This document shows positions 17,864 through 27,659 of a DNA stretch of 64,000 nucleotides, piece by piece. The notes below the pieces were generated by a model. That model was not told where the DNA came from, ran no database searches, and saw nothing but the letters and a program-made list of their open reading frames with translations. The position numbers and the translations under genes are program-made. Each line of letters opens with the position of its first letter. Position 1 is the first letter of the stretch. The stretch comes from Chloroflexia bacterium SDU3-3 (GTDB lineage: Bacteria; Chloroflexota; Chloroflexia; Chloroflexales; Roseiflexaceae), in the NCBI GenBank assembly GCA_009268125.1, contig WBOU01000004.1:426262-490261 (forward strand). Reading direction: 5' to 3'.

Positions 17864-18642
17864 AACAGAAACCGCGCCAGGTGAAAGGACTCGATCGCCT
17901 GGAAGCCCAGCGCCCGGTAGGTGTGGCGGGCGGGCAGGTTCTCCTCTAGCACCATCAGGAACACGCGCGGCGCAAGCGCAAACGCGGCCTGGGTCAGCGC
18001 CGCCGTAGCGGCCTTGGCGTAGCCGCGCCGTCGGAAGTCGGGGTGCGTGGCCACATGCCCGATCTCGATCACGTCGGGCGTGGCAAAGTGGGTGGCGGCC
18101 ATGGCCACCAGCCGCTCGCCCTCGAAGCAGCCGAAGGCCGGGCCAAGGCCCAGCGTGCTCTCGTGCCAGACGGTGAGGCCCGCCGCCTCGGCCAGCGCGC
18201 TCATGGCGGGCAGATCGGCCTGCCCCAGGCGGCGCGCGGGCGGGCCATCGGGCATACGCAGCGTGTCTGGCTCCACTCCCATCTGGTACTCCACCTCGCT
18301 ATCCACCAGCGTGGCGAAGCTGCGCACCTGGCGGAAGCGATCCTCGGGCAGCAGCGCCATCACTGGGCGGTCGCGCAGCTGGGGGTTGCGGGCCACCAGA
18401 TTCTCAAGCAGCTGCTGCGCCACCGATGGGTAGGCGGCGGCAAAGATAAAGTTGGGGGTCGGCAGGTCGCGGTAGGTCGAGGCCACGCCCACAATCTCCT
18501 CGTGGTGCTGCGCCACCAGCACATCGCACGACTGGCGCAGCTGGGAGATGTTAGAGAGCAGCAGGGCGTTGCGGTAGGGTGAGCGCCGCAGGTAGGCGAA
18601 TGTCGGCGTCAGCAGCTCGGGGGTCAGCGCGCAGATCTCCAT
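17860..18642 (-). CDS. GNAT family N-acetyltransferase
   Basis: Encodes 260 residues. I chose MEICALTPELL (preceded by GGAGGG) over a start 95 codons upstream, whose extra sequence looks non-coding and overlaps the neighbouring epimerase gene. The C-terminal half is a GNAT acetyltransferase: IEIGHVATHPDFRRRGYAKA contains the acetyl-CoA pyrophosphate loop (RRRGYA), followed by VFLMVLEENLPARHTYRALGF. The N-terminal half may be a degenerate second GNAT lobe, as in many two-lobe members. Substrate unknown. It lies 68 bases after the epimerase gene in the same direction. Confidence 0.82.
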   Translation of the reverse strand: MEICALTPELLTPTFAYLRRSPYRNALLLSNISQLRQSCDVLVAQHHEEIVGVASTYRDLPTPNFIFAAAYPSVAQQLLENLVARNPQLRDRPVMALLPEDRFRQVRSFATLVDSEVEYQMGVEPDTLRMPDGPPARRLGQADLPAMSALAEAAGLTVWHESTLGLGPAFGCFEGERLVAMAATHFATPDVIEIGHVATHPDFRRRGYAKAATAALTQAAFALAPRVFLMVLEENLPARHTYRALGFQAIESFHLARFLF

Positions 18643-18710
18643 AGGCCCTCCGCCAGACTCGGCACGGGCAGCGCTGGCCCCACAACACCGGGGCCAGCGC
18701 CGCAGCATTT

Positions 18711-19754
18711 CTAGAACACCAGCTTGGCCAGCTTCAGGATGCCCTGATCCCAGGGCACACGGTGCGAGACGCCCTTGGCGTTCTCGAACTTCTGCAGGTT
18801 GGCGATGTACCACTCGTAGTTGCGCACCATGGCCTGCTTGTTCGAGTACTGCGGCTTGTAGCCCAGCACGCGCTCGGCCTTCTCGATCGACACAAACGAG
18901 TCGGTCGAGGCGGTCTCGTAGACCCACTTGTACAGCGGCGAGAGGTGCAGCAGCTCAAGGAAGCGCAGCGTCCAGATCAGCGGGGCGGCGGGGAAGGGCA
19001 GGATCTTCTTGCCGAAGCCAGCGCGGTCGAGCACGGCCTGGTAGTCCTCCTGCATGGTGGTGTACTCCTTCGCGCCGATGTTGAAGGTGTCGTTCACCAC
19101 CTCGCGGTCGAGCGAGGCGCACAGGTAGATTGCCTGGCACAGATCCTCGACATCCAGCAGCTGGTAGCGATTCTTGCCGCTGCCGATCATCGGGAAGTTC
19201 TTGCCATCCTTGGCCCAGTCGTAGAACAGCGCGAACACCCCCAGGCGCTCCGGCCCGACGAACGACTTGGGGCGCACGATCGGCACGCACAGGCCCTTGG
19301 AGCGGTACTGCTTGCAGACCTCCTCGGCCTGCACCTTGGCGATGCCGTAGGGGCCGACGCCGTCCAGCCGGTCGTCCTCTAGCAGCGGGTGGTGGTCGGG
19401 GATGCCGTACACCGCCGTCGAGGAGACCTGGATCATGCGGTCGACCTTGTTGTCGAGCGCCGACTGAAGCACGTTGCGCGTGCCGTCGATATCGGTCGAG
19501 AAGATGTCCTCGGCCTTGTAGAGCGGCAGCGCCGCAGCGGTGTGGATGACGATGTCCGCGCCCTTGGTGGCCTGGTCAACCGCCGCGCGGTCGCGGATAT
19601 CGCCCTTCACAAACGTCACCTTGTCAAGCTCGGGGTAGTCGAAATCGGCGATGTCGAGGATCACGACTTTGTGGCCGCGCTCAAGCAGGTAGCGGGCCAT
19701 ATTGATGCCCAGAAAGCCCGAGCCGCCGGTAATCATAAAGGTTTTTGATTCCAT
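18711..19754 (-). CDS. NAD-dependent epimerase/dehydratase (extended SDR)
   Basis: Encodes 347 residues beginning MESKTFMITGGSGFLG. The nucleotide-binding motif TGGSGFLG is at residues 9-16, VVILDIADFDYP holds the NAD-selecting Asp and YGIAKVQAE is the catalytic YxxxK. FVGPERLGVF and FNIGAKEYTT complete the fold. It resembles nucleotide-sugar epimerases and 3-beta-HSD-like enzymes of polysaccharide or lipid modification. The minus-strand genes after it (methyltransferase, FAD oxidoreductase, flippase-like) suggest an envelope glycan or isoprenoid-lipid role. The exact substrate is not readable. Confidence 0.88.
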   Translation of the reverse strand: MESKTFMITGGSGFLGINMARYLLERGHKVVILDIADFDYPELDKVTFVKGDIRDRAAVDQATKGADIVIHTAAALPLYKAEDIFSTDIDGTRNVLQSALDNKVDRMIQVSSTAVYGIPDHHPLLEDDRLDGVGPYGIAKVQAEEVCKQYRSKGLCVPIVRPKSFVGPERLGVFALFYDWAKDGKNFPMIGSGKNRYQLLDVEDLCQAIYLCASLDREVVNDTFNIGAKEYTTMQEDYQAVLDRAGFGKKILPFPAAPLIWTLRFLELLHLSPLYKWVYETASTDSFVSIEKAERVLGYKPQYSNKQAMVRNYEWYIANLQKFENAKGVSHRVPWDQGILKLAKLVF

Positions 19755-19912
19755 GTTTTCCACTCTATATGCTGTGCGCCGATCGCTGGCGCAGCCGAGA
19801 AACACGCGGGTATGCCGCGAAACCACCGGACATTATAGCCTATCTTGGCGGGGGCATTTCAAAATGAGCAACCAACGCTAGAGGCTATGCGTTCTTTCGT
19901 CACCGAAGATTC

Positions 19913-20034
19913 TTTACCACGAAGACGCGAAGGTCATATCACTTTTCTCTTCACATCTTCATGCCTTCGTGGGTATTGGCCCCTTTTGTCGCCTTGGAGT
20001 CTTGGAGTCTTGGTGGTGAAAATGTTCTGCCGAG
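19913..20034. repeat. Octamer repeat block
   Basis: A forward ACCACGAAGACGCGAAGG module at 19916, a reversed GCCTTCGTGG (about 19962) and a reversed CTTGGAGTCTTGGAGTCTTGGTGG (about 19997-20020). This fills most of the roughly 300-base gap between the epimerase and methyltransferase genes. Confidence 0.75.
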
Positions 20035-20054
20035 ACGAGAAGGCATCGCCCCTG

Positions 20055-20858
20055 CTACCAGCGCCCCGCCACGGCCACCACATCGCCGCTCAGCGGGTAA
20101 CGTTTGTCGGGGTCGCTAAACATCTCGCCGATCCACTCCTCCAGCTGGCGCGTGGCCTCGGCATGGATCGCCTCGGGGGTCTCCCAGTCGGAGCTGAACA
20201 TGCGCGCCTCGATGATGTCGGCCATGCGCCGCACCGAGAGCGGCTGGCGCTCGTAGGTGGCCAGCGTCACCGGCTCGGCACGCGCCCCCAGCTGCCGCAG
20301 GTCGGCCACGATCACGTCGTCGGTGATCCAGCGCGGGCCTTTCTGCTCGGTGTACATGCCCATCTCGTGCAGCAGGGCGACCCAGTGGGTGCGCACCTGG
20401 CGGGGCGGGGTCTCGTCGCCGCCGTTCTCTGGCCCATCGTAGGCCGAGAGGAACACGCCGCCCGGGCGCAGCACCCGCCGCACCTCGCGCAGCACCTCGC
20501 GGCGGTCGTCGACCAGATGCAGCACGTGGAAGGCGTACACCACATCGAACGAGGCGTCGGCAAAGGGCAGGCGCATCGCGTCGCCCAGCGCCAGCACCGG
20601 GGTGGGCGCGTCGGCAGCCTTCTCGCCCAGGCGCGCCAGCATCCCGCGCGAGATGTCCACGCCCACAAAGCGGTCGCCGGCCTGGATGAAGGGCAGCGCG
20701 ATCCTGCCCGTGCCGACCCCGATCTCAAGGATCGTGCTGCTCGCCGTGGCCCCGGTGTAGGCCAGAATCCCCGCGCGGATGCGCTCGGCGGTGCCGGGGG
20801 CGTAGCCGCGGGTCTCGTCGTAGAAGGCCACCGCTCGGTCAAAAGACACGCCAGGCAT
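20055..20858 (-). CDS. Class I SAM-dependent methyltransferase
   Basis: Encodes 267 residues. Motif I is ILEIGVGTGRIALP (about residue 43), motif II FVGVDISRGML, and the post-motif region FDVVYAFHVLHLVDDRREVLREVRRVLRPGG is typical of UbiE/Methyltransf_11 enzymes. The start is preceded by GGAGGTGAC. It lies 66 bases after the FAD oxidoreductase gene in the same direction. The acceptor is unknown. The family includes quinone, sterol and small-metabolite methyltransferases. Confidence 0.87.
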   Translation of the reverse strand: MPGVSFDRAVAFYDETRGYAPGTAERIRAGILAYTGATASSTILEIGVGTGRIALPFIQAGDRFVGVDISRGMLARLGEKAADAPTPVLALGDAMRLPFADASFDVVYAFHVLHLVDDRREVLREVRRVLRPGGVFLSAYDGPENGGDETPPRQVRTHWVALLHEMGMYTEQKGPRWITDDVIVADLRQLGARAEPVTLATYERQPLSVRRMADIIEARMFSSDWETPEAIHAEATRQLEEWIGEMFSDPDKRYPLSGDVVAVAGRW

Positions 20859-20924
20859 AGGTCACCTCCACCTCATCAGAAGAGATTCCTCCAGCGGGCG
20901 GGCAGGGCGGCTGGGGCTTGCGGG

Positions 20925-22220
20925 CTAGCTCGAAGCGCGCCCCAGCAGCTCGGCGGCCACGCGCTGGCCGATCTCCACCGCAAAGTTGGTGCCGCGATCC
21001 CAGGGGTAGACCTGGCTCATGCTGGCCCAGTAGAGGCCGGGCAGCGGCGTGGCCAGCGGCGGCACGTTCTTCGAGTGGTTGACAGTGACGATCGGCTGGG
21101 CGTACGGCTCGCGGTGCACCCACACCTTGCGCACCCAGCCGCGCTCGAAGGCCGGGTTCACCCGCTTCAGCGCGGGCGTGAAGCGATCCAGCAGCTCGTC
21201 CTCGCTCAGGCGGAAGTACTCGTGGCCTGGCTCGAGGTAGTCGCCGCAGTAGACCAGGTGGTCGCCGCCGTAGTGCTCCGGCTCGATAAAGTTGGTGTGC
21301 TCCACCAGCGAGAGAAACGGGGCCTCGCTCTTCAGCATATTGATCCAGTAGATCCCGCCGGTGAGCGGCTTGGTGAGCGCCAGGGTCATCACCACCGCGC
21401 CCATGGAGCGCAGGTTGGTGAGCTGTCCCAGGTAGTCGGGCGGCAGCTGGGGGGCCAGCTTGGACAGCAGCGTGGGCGAGCCGGTGACGATCACGCGGTC
21501 GACATCCTGCTCGGCCAGGCCGCGCGCGCGCACCCGCCAGCCGCCGCCAGGCAGCGGCTCCAGCGCCTCTACCGGCGTGCCCAGCGTCACCTGCACGCCC
21601 TGCCGCTGCACGTGGGCCAGCAGGCCATCCACGAAGCCCTGGAAGCCGCCCTTGTAGTAGCCCAGCTTGAAGCTGCGCGTCTTCATGCGCGCCCACAGCC
21701 AGGCCATGTTCACCTGATCGACATAGGGGCCAAACTTGCCCTCCAGCATCGGTCGCCAGATCGTCTCGTAGACGGCCTTGCCCGCCCACTTGCGGGTCCA
21801 CTCGGCGGCGGTCACCTGCTCCAGCCCGCGCCAGTTGTTCGTCACGAACTTCAGGTACGCGCCGGTCATGCCGAAGCGGATGCGGTCGAGGAAGGGCATG
21901 CCGGGGAAGCTCAGGATGGGCAGCACGCCATCCAGCGCGTAGGCCCGCCCGTTCCACCACTGGCCCGAGACCGGGCCGCGGAAGAACAGCGCGTCCTCCA
22001 GCCCGATCTCCTTGGTCAGGTCGATGATCGCCTTGTCGGTGGTGAAGATGTGGTGGTAGAAGCGCTCCAGCGGCCACTCCCAGCGCTCGTCGCGGAAGCC
22101 CGAGGCTAGGCCGCCAGCCACCCCGGCGGCCTCCACCACCGACACGCTATGGCCAGCCTTGGCCAGCTCGTTTGCTGCGGCTAGGCCAGCGATGCCCGCG
22201 CCGACAATCAGAATCTTCAT
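20925..22220 (-). CDS. FAD/NAD(P)-binding oxidoreductase (amine oxidase / protoporphyrinogen oxidase-like)
   Basis: Encodes 431 residues. The start MKILIVGAGIAGLAAANELA gives the GxGxxG dinucleotide fold, followed by VVEAAGVAGGLASGF. VDRVIVTGSPTLL is the second FAD block and LYWASMSQVYPWDRGTNFAVEIGQ the C-terminal FAD motif. The fold is that of NAD(P)-binding_8/amino-oxidase proteins such as protoporphyrinogen oxidase, phytoene desaturase and UDP-galactopyranose mutase. The 12 extra upstream codons were excluded because the Rossmann strand starts at this Met. The flippase-like gene lies 48 bases upstream, so the two are probably co-transcribed. Confidence 0.87.
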   Translation of the reverse strand: MKILIVGAGIAGLAAANELAKAGHSVSVVEAAGVAGGLASGFRDERWEWPLERFYHHIFTTDKAIIDLTKEIGLEDALFFRGPVSGQWWNGRAYALDGVLPILSFPGMPFLDRIRFGMTGAYLKFVTNNWRGLEQVTAAEWTRKWAGKAVYETIWRPMLEGKFGPYVDQVNMAWLWARMKTRSFKLGYYKGGFQGFVDGLLAHVQRQGVQVTLGTPVEALEPLPGGGWRVRARGLAEQDVDRVIVTGSPTLLSKLAPQLPPDYLGQLTNLRSMGAVVMTLALTKPLTGGIYWINMLKSEAPFLSLVEHTNFIEPEHYGGDHLVYCGDYLEPGHEYFRLSEDELLDRFTPALKRVNPAFERGWVRKVWVHREPYAQPIVTVNHSKNVPPLATPLPGLYWASMSQVYPWDRGTNFAVEIGQRVAAELLGRASS

Positions 22221-22268
22221 AGAAGCCCCATCATCTATCAGCTGGCTGCGCAGCAAGAAGCGCAGCAG

Positions 22269-23285
22269 TTAGGAAGAATGCTCAGAAGCCTGCATGGCAC
22301 GGCGCTCCTCGACGGCGCGGTCCATATCCTTCCAGCCCACCTGCTCGACAAACATGTAGAACGCGCCCAGCAGCGTGATCGGCAGCCAGAGCGCCACGTG
22401 CAGCACCAGCGTGTAGCCCGTGGCCAGCGCCTTGGGCACGCCATAGGTGCCTAGGATGGCGATGCCAGGCGCATCGAAGGTGCCCACATAGCCGGGGGTG
22501 GATGGCAGCGTGGTGGCCAGATTCACCACCGCCGTCATCAGCATCAGCACGTAGAACGGCGCGTGGAAGCCCGGGAAGGCAAAGGCCACCAGCCAGTACT
22601 TGGTGGTCTCGGTCAGCCAGATCAGCGTGGAGGTGAGGAAGATGAAGAATAGGTCGCGCGGGCTGCGCAGCGACTGGAGGCCCTCGATAAACTTGTCGAA
22701 CACGCCGTGGAAGGCCTCGCGCAGGCGCGCGGGCACCACGCGATCGACAAACCAGCCGTACACCCGCTTCATGCGCTGGGGGCGGGCGGCCAGCGCCAAA
22801 AACACCAGCAGCGCCCCAATGAAGACCACGCTGAACACCGTGACAAGCTGGGTGTAGATCGGGTCCAGCTCGATGAACGGCAGGGTGACAAACACGAACA
22901 GCAGCATCACCAGGCCGTCGAACAGCCGCTCCAGCACCACCGTGGCCAGGCTGGCGCTCACCGGCACACCCTCTTTGCGGCGCAGCACATAGGATCGCAG
23001 CACCTCGCCGGCGCGGGCGGGGTAGATGTTGTTGCCCATGTAGCCGATCACCACCACCGGGAACAGGCGGCGGATGGGCACCGGCGCGATGTGGCGCAGC
23101 ATATAGTGCCAGCGCCAGGTGCGCACCCACACCGCCACAAAGTAGATCGCCACGCCTGGGATGATCCACCAGTAGTTGGCGTGGCTCAGAGTCTCCCAGA
23201 AATGCTGCAGATCAAGGCCGCGCAGCGCCAGCCACATAAAGACGGCGCTGATCACAACGCCGAGCCAAAACTTCCAGCTTCGCAA
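22269..23285 (-). CDS. Flippase-like membrane protein (LPG synthase TM / UPF0104 family)
   Basis: Encodes 338 residues with about eight hydrophobic segments. Family markers are VRTWRWHYMLRHIAP after TM2, VVIGYMGNNIYPARAGEVLRS, VVLERLFDGLVMLL, and the late TLPSTPGYVGTFDAPGIAIL. This integral-membrane family includes MprF flippase domains and many proteins next to glycolipid genes. It heads the minus-strand group with the FAD oxidoreductase, methyltransferase and epimerase. A role in moving or making a polar lipid is inferred from context only. Confidence 0.88.
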   Translation of the reverse strand: MRSWKFWLGVVISAVFMWLALRGLDLQHFWETLSHANYWWIIPGVAIYFVAVWVRTWRWHYMLRHIAPVPIRRLFPVVVIGYMGNNIYPARAGEVLRSYVLRRKEGVPVSASLATVVLERLFDGLVMLLFVFVTLPFIELDPIYTQLVTVFSVVFIGALLVFLALAARPQRMKRVYGWFVDRVVPARLREAFHGVFDKFIEGLQSLRSPRDLFFIFLTSTLIWLTETTKYWLVAFAFPGFHAPFYVLMLMTAVVNLATTLPSTPGYVGTFDAPGIAILGTYGVPKALATGYTLVLHVALWLPITLLGAFYMFVEQVGWKDMDRAVEERRAMQASEHSS

Positions 23286-23456
23286 AGATACGCCTCCAAT
23301 GCGCTGTCAGCTCACGCCCGACTGATGCAGCGGCCAATCGTAAGAAGGGACAAGGGCACAGACTGGGCGCATGATACGCGTAGGCTGCGAGGCTTGTCAA
23401 AAACGCATGTGCACCGTAGGGCCTACGCGTTCTCGAAATGGCGCAGCCACGGAGGT

Positions 23457-23800
23457 TGTTTCCCACCAAGGCTCCAAGACTCCAAGTTTCTGAAGAGACC
23501 GATTCACCACGAAGTCGCGAAGTCGCGAAGCGGGCAAAAGAGCCGATTCACCACCAAGACTCCAAGGCTCCAAGATTGGAAAGAGCAGGTGAACGCACGA
23601 CGAAGGAAAACCTTACGCACCTGGCCCATGCGGCGAAGGTGCTGCGACGGCCAGCTGGCCATATGCACAAACACCAGCCACCAGCAAGCGGCATAGCAAC
23701 GCCCAAAATTGGGGGTTCCAAGGGGGCGATGCCCCCTGGTGGGGTTCCTAGGGGCTAGCCCCTAGGTGCCGCCCGCGCAGGGCATCCACCCAGTAACCAA
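23457..23800. repeat. Composite intergenic repeat module, copy A
   Basis: Order: octamer repeats (ACCAAGGCTCCAAGACTCC, CACGAAGTCGCGAAG, ACCAAGACTCCAAGGC, 23465-23575), a linker, CACCTGGCCCATGCGGCGAAG (about 23619), GGCCATATGCAC (about 23656), then TTGGGGGTTCCAAGGGGGC through CGCCCGCGCAGGGCATCCACC (about 23708-23790). The last part contains nested palindromes such as GGGGCTAGCCCC. Copy B at 41212-41520 has the same order with about one substitution every several bases. No gene is visible between 23286 and 23924. Confidence 0.8.
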
Positions 23801-23924
23801 CCACCGCCGCCATAAACGAAGGCGCACCCTGCCCGAATCAGCGACAACACATACTTTCACCAGCAACGCCTCGGAAACCCATAGAAAACCATGTAAAGGC
23901 TGGCCCTGGTGCGCCGCCCGCGCG

Positions 23925-25634
23925 CTAGCGGCCAGGGCGGCGCGGGCGCACGGCCCACAGCGCCACCAGCGCCGCCGCGCCCCAGGCCCACCACGCATCG
24001 GCGGCGAAGCCATGCACCCGCAGCACAGCGCCGCCCACGAACAGCCCTGCAGACACCACCCCCGCCGAAAGGCTAGCCACCGCCCGCTCTAGGCCGAACA
24101 TGCCGCGCTCTAGGCGGCCAAAATCTACCCGCATCTGCAGTTCGCCCCGGTTGGCCGCCTTGTAGTAGGCGTCCATCTCCTTGGGCAGGGCCAGCGCTGC
24201 TTGGCCCAGCGCGCCCAGCTCCTGGCGCACCCGCTCGGCCAGGTTCAGCTCGCGCTGCTGGCGGGCGATCAGCTCCTGCGCGAAGGGGCGGGTCAGCGCG
24301 AACAGGTTCACGTCGGGGTACAGCCCGGTGGTGATCCCGCTCACCAGGGCCACGGCGCGGCCCAGGTAGATCAGATCCTGCGGCAGCTGGAAGGGCAGGT
24401 CGCGCACCAGGTGCTCGACATCGGCGAACACATTTTCCACATCCATATTGGTCAGCTCGCGGATGCTGCGGTCGTAGGTGTGGCGCAGCACGATCTGGAT
24501 GGCCCGCACGATCTGGCCGCGATCCGCGCCGGGGCGGATGATCCCGCCCATGTCCAGCGCCTCCACCATCTTGGCCGCATCGTTGGTGGCCACGCCGATA
24601 ATGCCCTCGCGCAGCGCCCGCATGAGCGCCGGGGTGATGCGGCCCACCATGCCCAGGTCGATAAAGATCAGGGTGTAGGGCGTGGCCACGCCAGGCGCGG
24701 GCGGGGCCTCGGGGCGCACAAACAGGTTGCCGGGGTGCGGGTCGGCGTGGAACAGGCCATCCAGAAAGAACTGCTTCTGGTAGGCCTTGTTGAAGCGCTC
24801 GGCCAGCTCGGCGCGGTCGATGCCCGCCGCCTCCAGCGCCGCGTAATCGTGGATCTTAACCCCGCTGATCCGCTCCATCACCAGCAGCTGCTTGGTAGAG
24901 TGCTCGCGGTATGGCTCGGGCACGTACACCCCGGCCACCTCGGCGAAGTTGGCGCGGAACTGGATGGCGTTCTCGGCCTCCAGCTCGTAGTCCAGCTCCT
25001 GGCGCAGCACCCTGGCGAACTCCTGGAACAGCGCGGGCAGGTCGGCGCGGCGCTTGATCAGCGGGTAGTTCTTGATGATCTGCACGGCGGCGCTCACCGC
25101 GCTCAGGTCCACATCGATGATCTCGGCGATCTGGGGGCGCTGGAGCTTCACCGCCGCCGCGCGGCCATCGTGCAGCTGGGCGAAGTAGACCTGGCCGATC
25201 GAGGCCGCCGCCACCGCCTGGGTGTCGAAGCTGGCGAACACATCCTCGGGCGGGCGGCCCAGCTCGCGGGCCAGGCGGTGGCGCATCACATTCCAGGGCG
25301 CGGGCGGCACCTCATCCTGCAGCCCGGCCAATTCGTCGGTGATGCTGGCGGGCAGGATGTCGGCGCGGCTGCTGAGGAACTGGCCCAGCTTGATCAGCAC
25401 GCCGCCCTGGGCCACGGCCAGCGCGCGGAAGTCGCGGGCCGCCTTGGCCCAGCGCCGCAGCGCGCTGCGTTGGGCATACCAGCGAGTCAGCGGCGTGCGG
25501 TTGCCGAGGATATCGAAGAAGAAAACGTGGATGATGATCCCCAGAAAAAACAGGAAGGTGCGCAGAAAGCGCCTGCGCCGCCTGAGCGGGCGATCGAGCG
25601 CGGCGGGGCGCGCAGAAACAATCGTTGTGGCCAT
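23925..25634 (-). CDS. UbiB/ABC1/AarF-family atypical kinase
   Basis: Encodes 569 residues from MATTIVSARPAA; an upstream in-frame ATG at 25700 is possible. The family-specific KxGQ motif is LIKLGQFLSSRADILP. The Ala-rich nucleotide loop is AAASIGQVYFAQL, the catalytic Lys is in AAVKLQRP, HADPHPGNLFV is the catalytic loop and FIDLGMVGRI the metal-binding DLG. Two hydrophobic segments near the C-terminus suggest membrane anchoring, as in UbiB. Relatives support quinone synthesis or lipid homeostasis through ATPase activity. It is divergent from rny with about 300 bases between. Confidence 0.92.
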   Translation of the reverse strand: MATTIVSARPAALDRPLRRRRRFLRTFLFFLGIIIHVFFFDILGNRTPLTRWYAQRSALRRWAKAARDFRALAVAQGGVLIKLGQFLSSRADILPASITDELAGLQDEVPPAPWNVMRHRLARELGRPPEDVFASFDTQAVAAASIGQVYFAQLHDGRAAAVKLQRPQIAEIIDVDLSAVSAAVQIIKNYPLIKRRADLPALFQEFARVLRQELDYELEAENAIQFRANFAEVAGVYVPEPYREHSTKQLLVMERISGVKIHDYAALEAAGIDRAELAERFNKAYQKQFFLDGLFHADPHPGNLFVRPEAPPAPGVATPYTLIFIDLGMVGRITPALMRALREGIIGVATNDAAKMVEALDMGGIIRPGADRGQIVRAIQIVLRHTYDRSIRELTNMDVENVFADVEHLVRDLPFQLPQDLIYLGRAVALVSGITTGLYPDVNLFALTRPFAQELIARQQRELNLAERVRQELGALGQAALALPKEMDAYYKAANRGELQMRVDFGRLERGMFGLERAVASLSAGVVSAGLFVGGAVLRVHGFAADAWWAWGAAALVALWAVRPRRPGR

Positions 25635-25793
25635 GGACCCCATGAATTTCTGGGCACTGCCAGTGCCCCTTGGCGAATCTCCGACTGCCTTACCATTCAT
25701 TGCTGCTATAGATCAGCACCAAATCGCCAAAAAAGTGCTAGAATTGGCATCCATATCCGAGGATTTTCGAAGGAGCATGCCAGTACCGATATC

Positions 25794-25823
25794 TTGACAG
25801 AAGATCCTCTTTACAGGTATGAT
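25794..25823 (+). promoter_or_regulatory. Promoter of rny
   Basis: TTGACA (25794-25799), an 18-base spacer and TATGAT (25818-25823) form a near-consensus housekeeping promoter. The implied leader to the rny start is about 100 bases. Confidence 0.75.
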
Positions 25824-25932
25824 ACCAGCACTTACCTGATTCTCATCTCGTGCATTCCTACAAGCTCACCGTAAGGCGACACGCGGAATGCGTGCCGTTT
25901 GCGGCACCTTAACAAGTTCATAGGAGGCTAAC

Positions 25933-27468
25933 GTGCCCACTGAGCTCATTACGTCTTTGATCGGGCTTATCGTCGGCCTGGCGATAGGCGTGGTCACTGG
26001 CATTTTCACTTTTCGCAACGCCGTAGCCACCCGCCAGCGCGAGGCCGAATCGCAGGCGAAGCTACAACTCGAAGCCGCCCGGGCCGAGCAGAAGGATATC
26101 ATCCTTCAGGCCAAGGACGAGGCGCTGCGGATCCGCAACGAGGCCGAGGACCAGATCCGCGAGGCCCGCACCGCGCTCACCAAACAGGAGGAGCGGCTCC
26201 AGCGCAAAGAGGAGAACCTCGACCGCAAGCTGGAGGGCCTGGAGCGCCGCGAGCGCCAGCTCCAGAACCGCGAGCGGCAGATAGAACAGCTCCATCAGGA
26301 GGCCGAGCTGCTGCATGGGCAGCAGCGGGCCGAGCTTGAGCGCATCTCTGCGCTTAGTCAGGAGGATGCTCGCAACATCATTCTTCAGAAGGTGGAGGCA
26401 GAAACCCGCGACGAGTCAGCACGCCGGATCCGCGAGATCGAGCGTGCCGCCACCGAGGACGCTGACCGGCGCGCCCGCAAGATCATCGGGCTTGCCATCC
26501 AGCGCAGCGCCTCGGAGTATGTCGCCGAGGTGACGGTCTCGACCGTCGCCCTCCCAGGCGAGGAGCTCAAGGGCCGCATCATCGGACGCGAGGGCCGCAA
26601 CATCCGCGCGTTCGAGCAGATCAGCGGTGTCGATATCATTGTCGATGACACCCCCGAGGCTGTGACCCTGTCATGTCACGACCCGGTTCGGCGCGAGGTC
26701 GCCCGGATCGCCCTGATAAAGCTGCTGAAGGATGGCCGCATCCACCCCGCTCGCATCGAGGAGGTAATCGCCAAGACCCAGCAGGAGATCGACCAGATCA
26801 TGCGGGAGGAGGGCGAGCGCATTGCCCACGACGCCAATGTGATGGGCCTACACCCCGATCTGATCAAGCTGCTCGGGCGGCTGAAATACCGCACGAGCTA
26901 TGGGCAGAATGTGCTCCAGCACTCGCTGGAGTGCTCCTTGCTGGCGGCGCATATGGCCGCCGAGCTTGGGGCCAACATCAACGTCGCCAAGACCGCGGCG
27001 TTACTGCATGATATCGGCAAGGCCGTGGACCACGAGGTCCAGGGGCCGCACGCGCTGATAGGTGCAGATATCGCTCGGCGTCTGGGGCGTTCCCCCGCGA
27101 TCGTGCACGCGATCGCGGCGCACCACAACGATGAGGAACCGCAATCGGTTGAAGCGTTCCTGGTGCAGGCAGCCGACGCTATCTCAGGCGGTCGCCCTGG
27201 CGCACGCCGCGAGACCATCGACCTCTACATCAAGCGGCTGGAAGCGCTTGAGACCGTGGCCACCTCGTTCACAGGTGTCCAGCGCGCCTACGCCATCCAG
27301 GCGGGGCGCGAGGTCCGCATCCTCGTCCAGCCCGATTCGATCGACGATCTTGGCAGCATTCACCTCGCTCGTGATGTCGCGAAAAAGATCGAGGAGAGCC
27401 TTCAGTATCCCGGACAGATCAAAGTTACGGTTGTCCGCGAGACGAGGGCGGTCGATTACGCTCGCTAG
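25933..27468 (+). CDS. rny: Ribonuclease Y
   Basis: Encodes 511 residues. An N-terminal transmembrane helix (about 4-26) is followed by a long coiled coil rich in Glu/Arg/Gln (to about 200), a KH domain ([15 protein letters not shown], about 214-228) and an HD phosphohydrolase domain with metal ligands His359-Asp360 ([12 protein letters not shown]). This is the membrane-bound endoribonuclease that starts mRNA decay in many bacteria lacking RNase E. The GTG start is preceded by AGGAGG at ideal spacing. spoVS follows, an arrangement recalling Bacillus rny-ymdB-spoVS but without ymdB. Confidence 0.97.
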   Translation: MPTELITSLIGLIVGLAIGVVTGIFTFRNAVATRQREAESQAKLQLEAARAEQKDIILQAKDEALRIRNEAEDQIREARTALTKQEERLQRKEENLDRKLEGLERRERQLQNRERQIEQLHQEAELLHGQQRAELERISALSQEDARNIILQKVEAETRDESARRIREIERAATEDADRRARKIIGLAIQRSASEYVAEVTVSTVALPGEELKGRIIGREGRNIRAFEQISGVDIIVDDTPEAVTLSCHDPVRREVARIALIKLLKDGRIHPARIEEVIAKTQQEIDQIMREEGERIAHDANVMGLHPDLIKLLGRLKYRTSYGQNVLQHSLECSLLAAHMAAELGANINVAKTAALLHDIGKAVDHEVQGPHALIGADIARRLGRSPAIVHAIAAHHNDEEPQSVEAFLVQAADAISGGRPGARRETIDLYIKRLEALETVATSFTGVQRAYAIQAGREVRILVQPDSIDDLGSIHLARDVAKKIEESLQYPGQIKVTVVRETRAVDYAR

Positions 27469-27659
27469 GCGATTCGCAGGCGTGAGTCGGGGCACAGATC
27501 GTGCTCTTCATCCCTACTAGCGATGTAGGCGAACGCCGGGGCAATATCCGTTCATCCCATTGTGTCAATTGAGGAGTCTGAACTATGGGCCTGGACACCT
27601 ATGACCCGGAGACTTTCGGCTCGGCAACACCCTTGTCAACGCCTTCACAGGAGGAACGC

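Noticed and set aside
18643..18927. 95-residue N-terminal extension of the GNAT protein
   Set aside because: It overlaps the start of the coding end of the epimerase gene and has no family similarity. The internal ATG has GGAGGG upstream.
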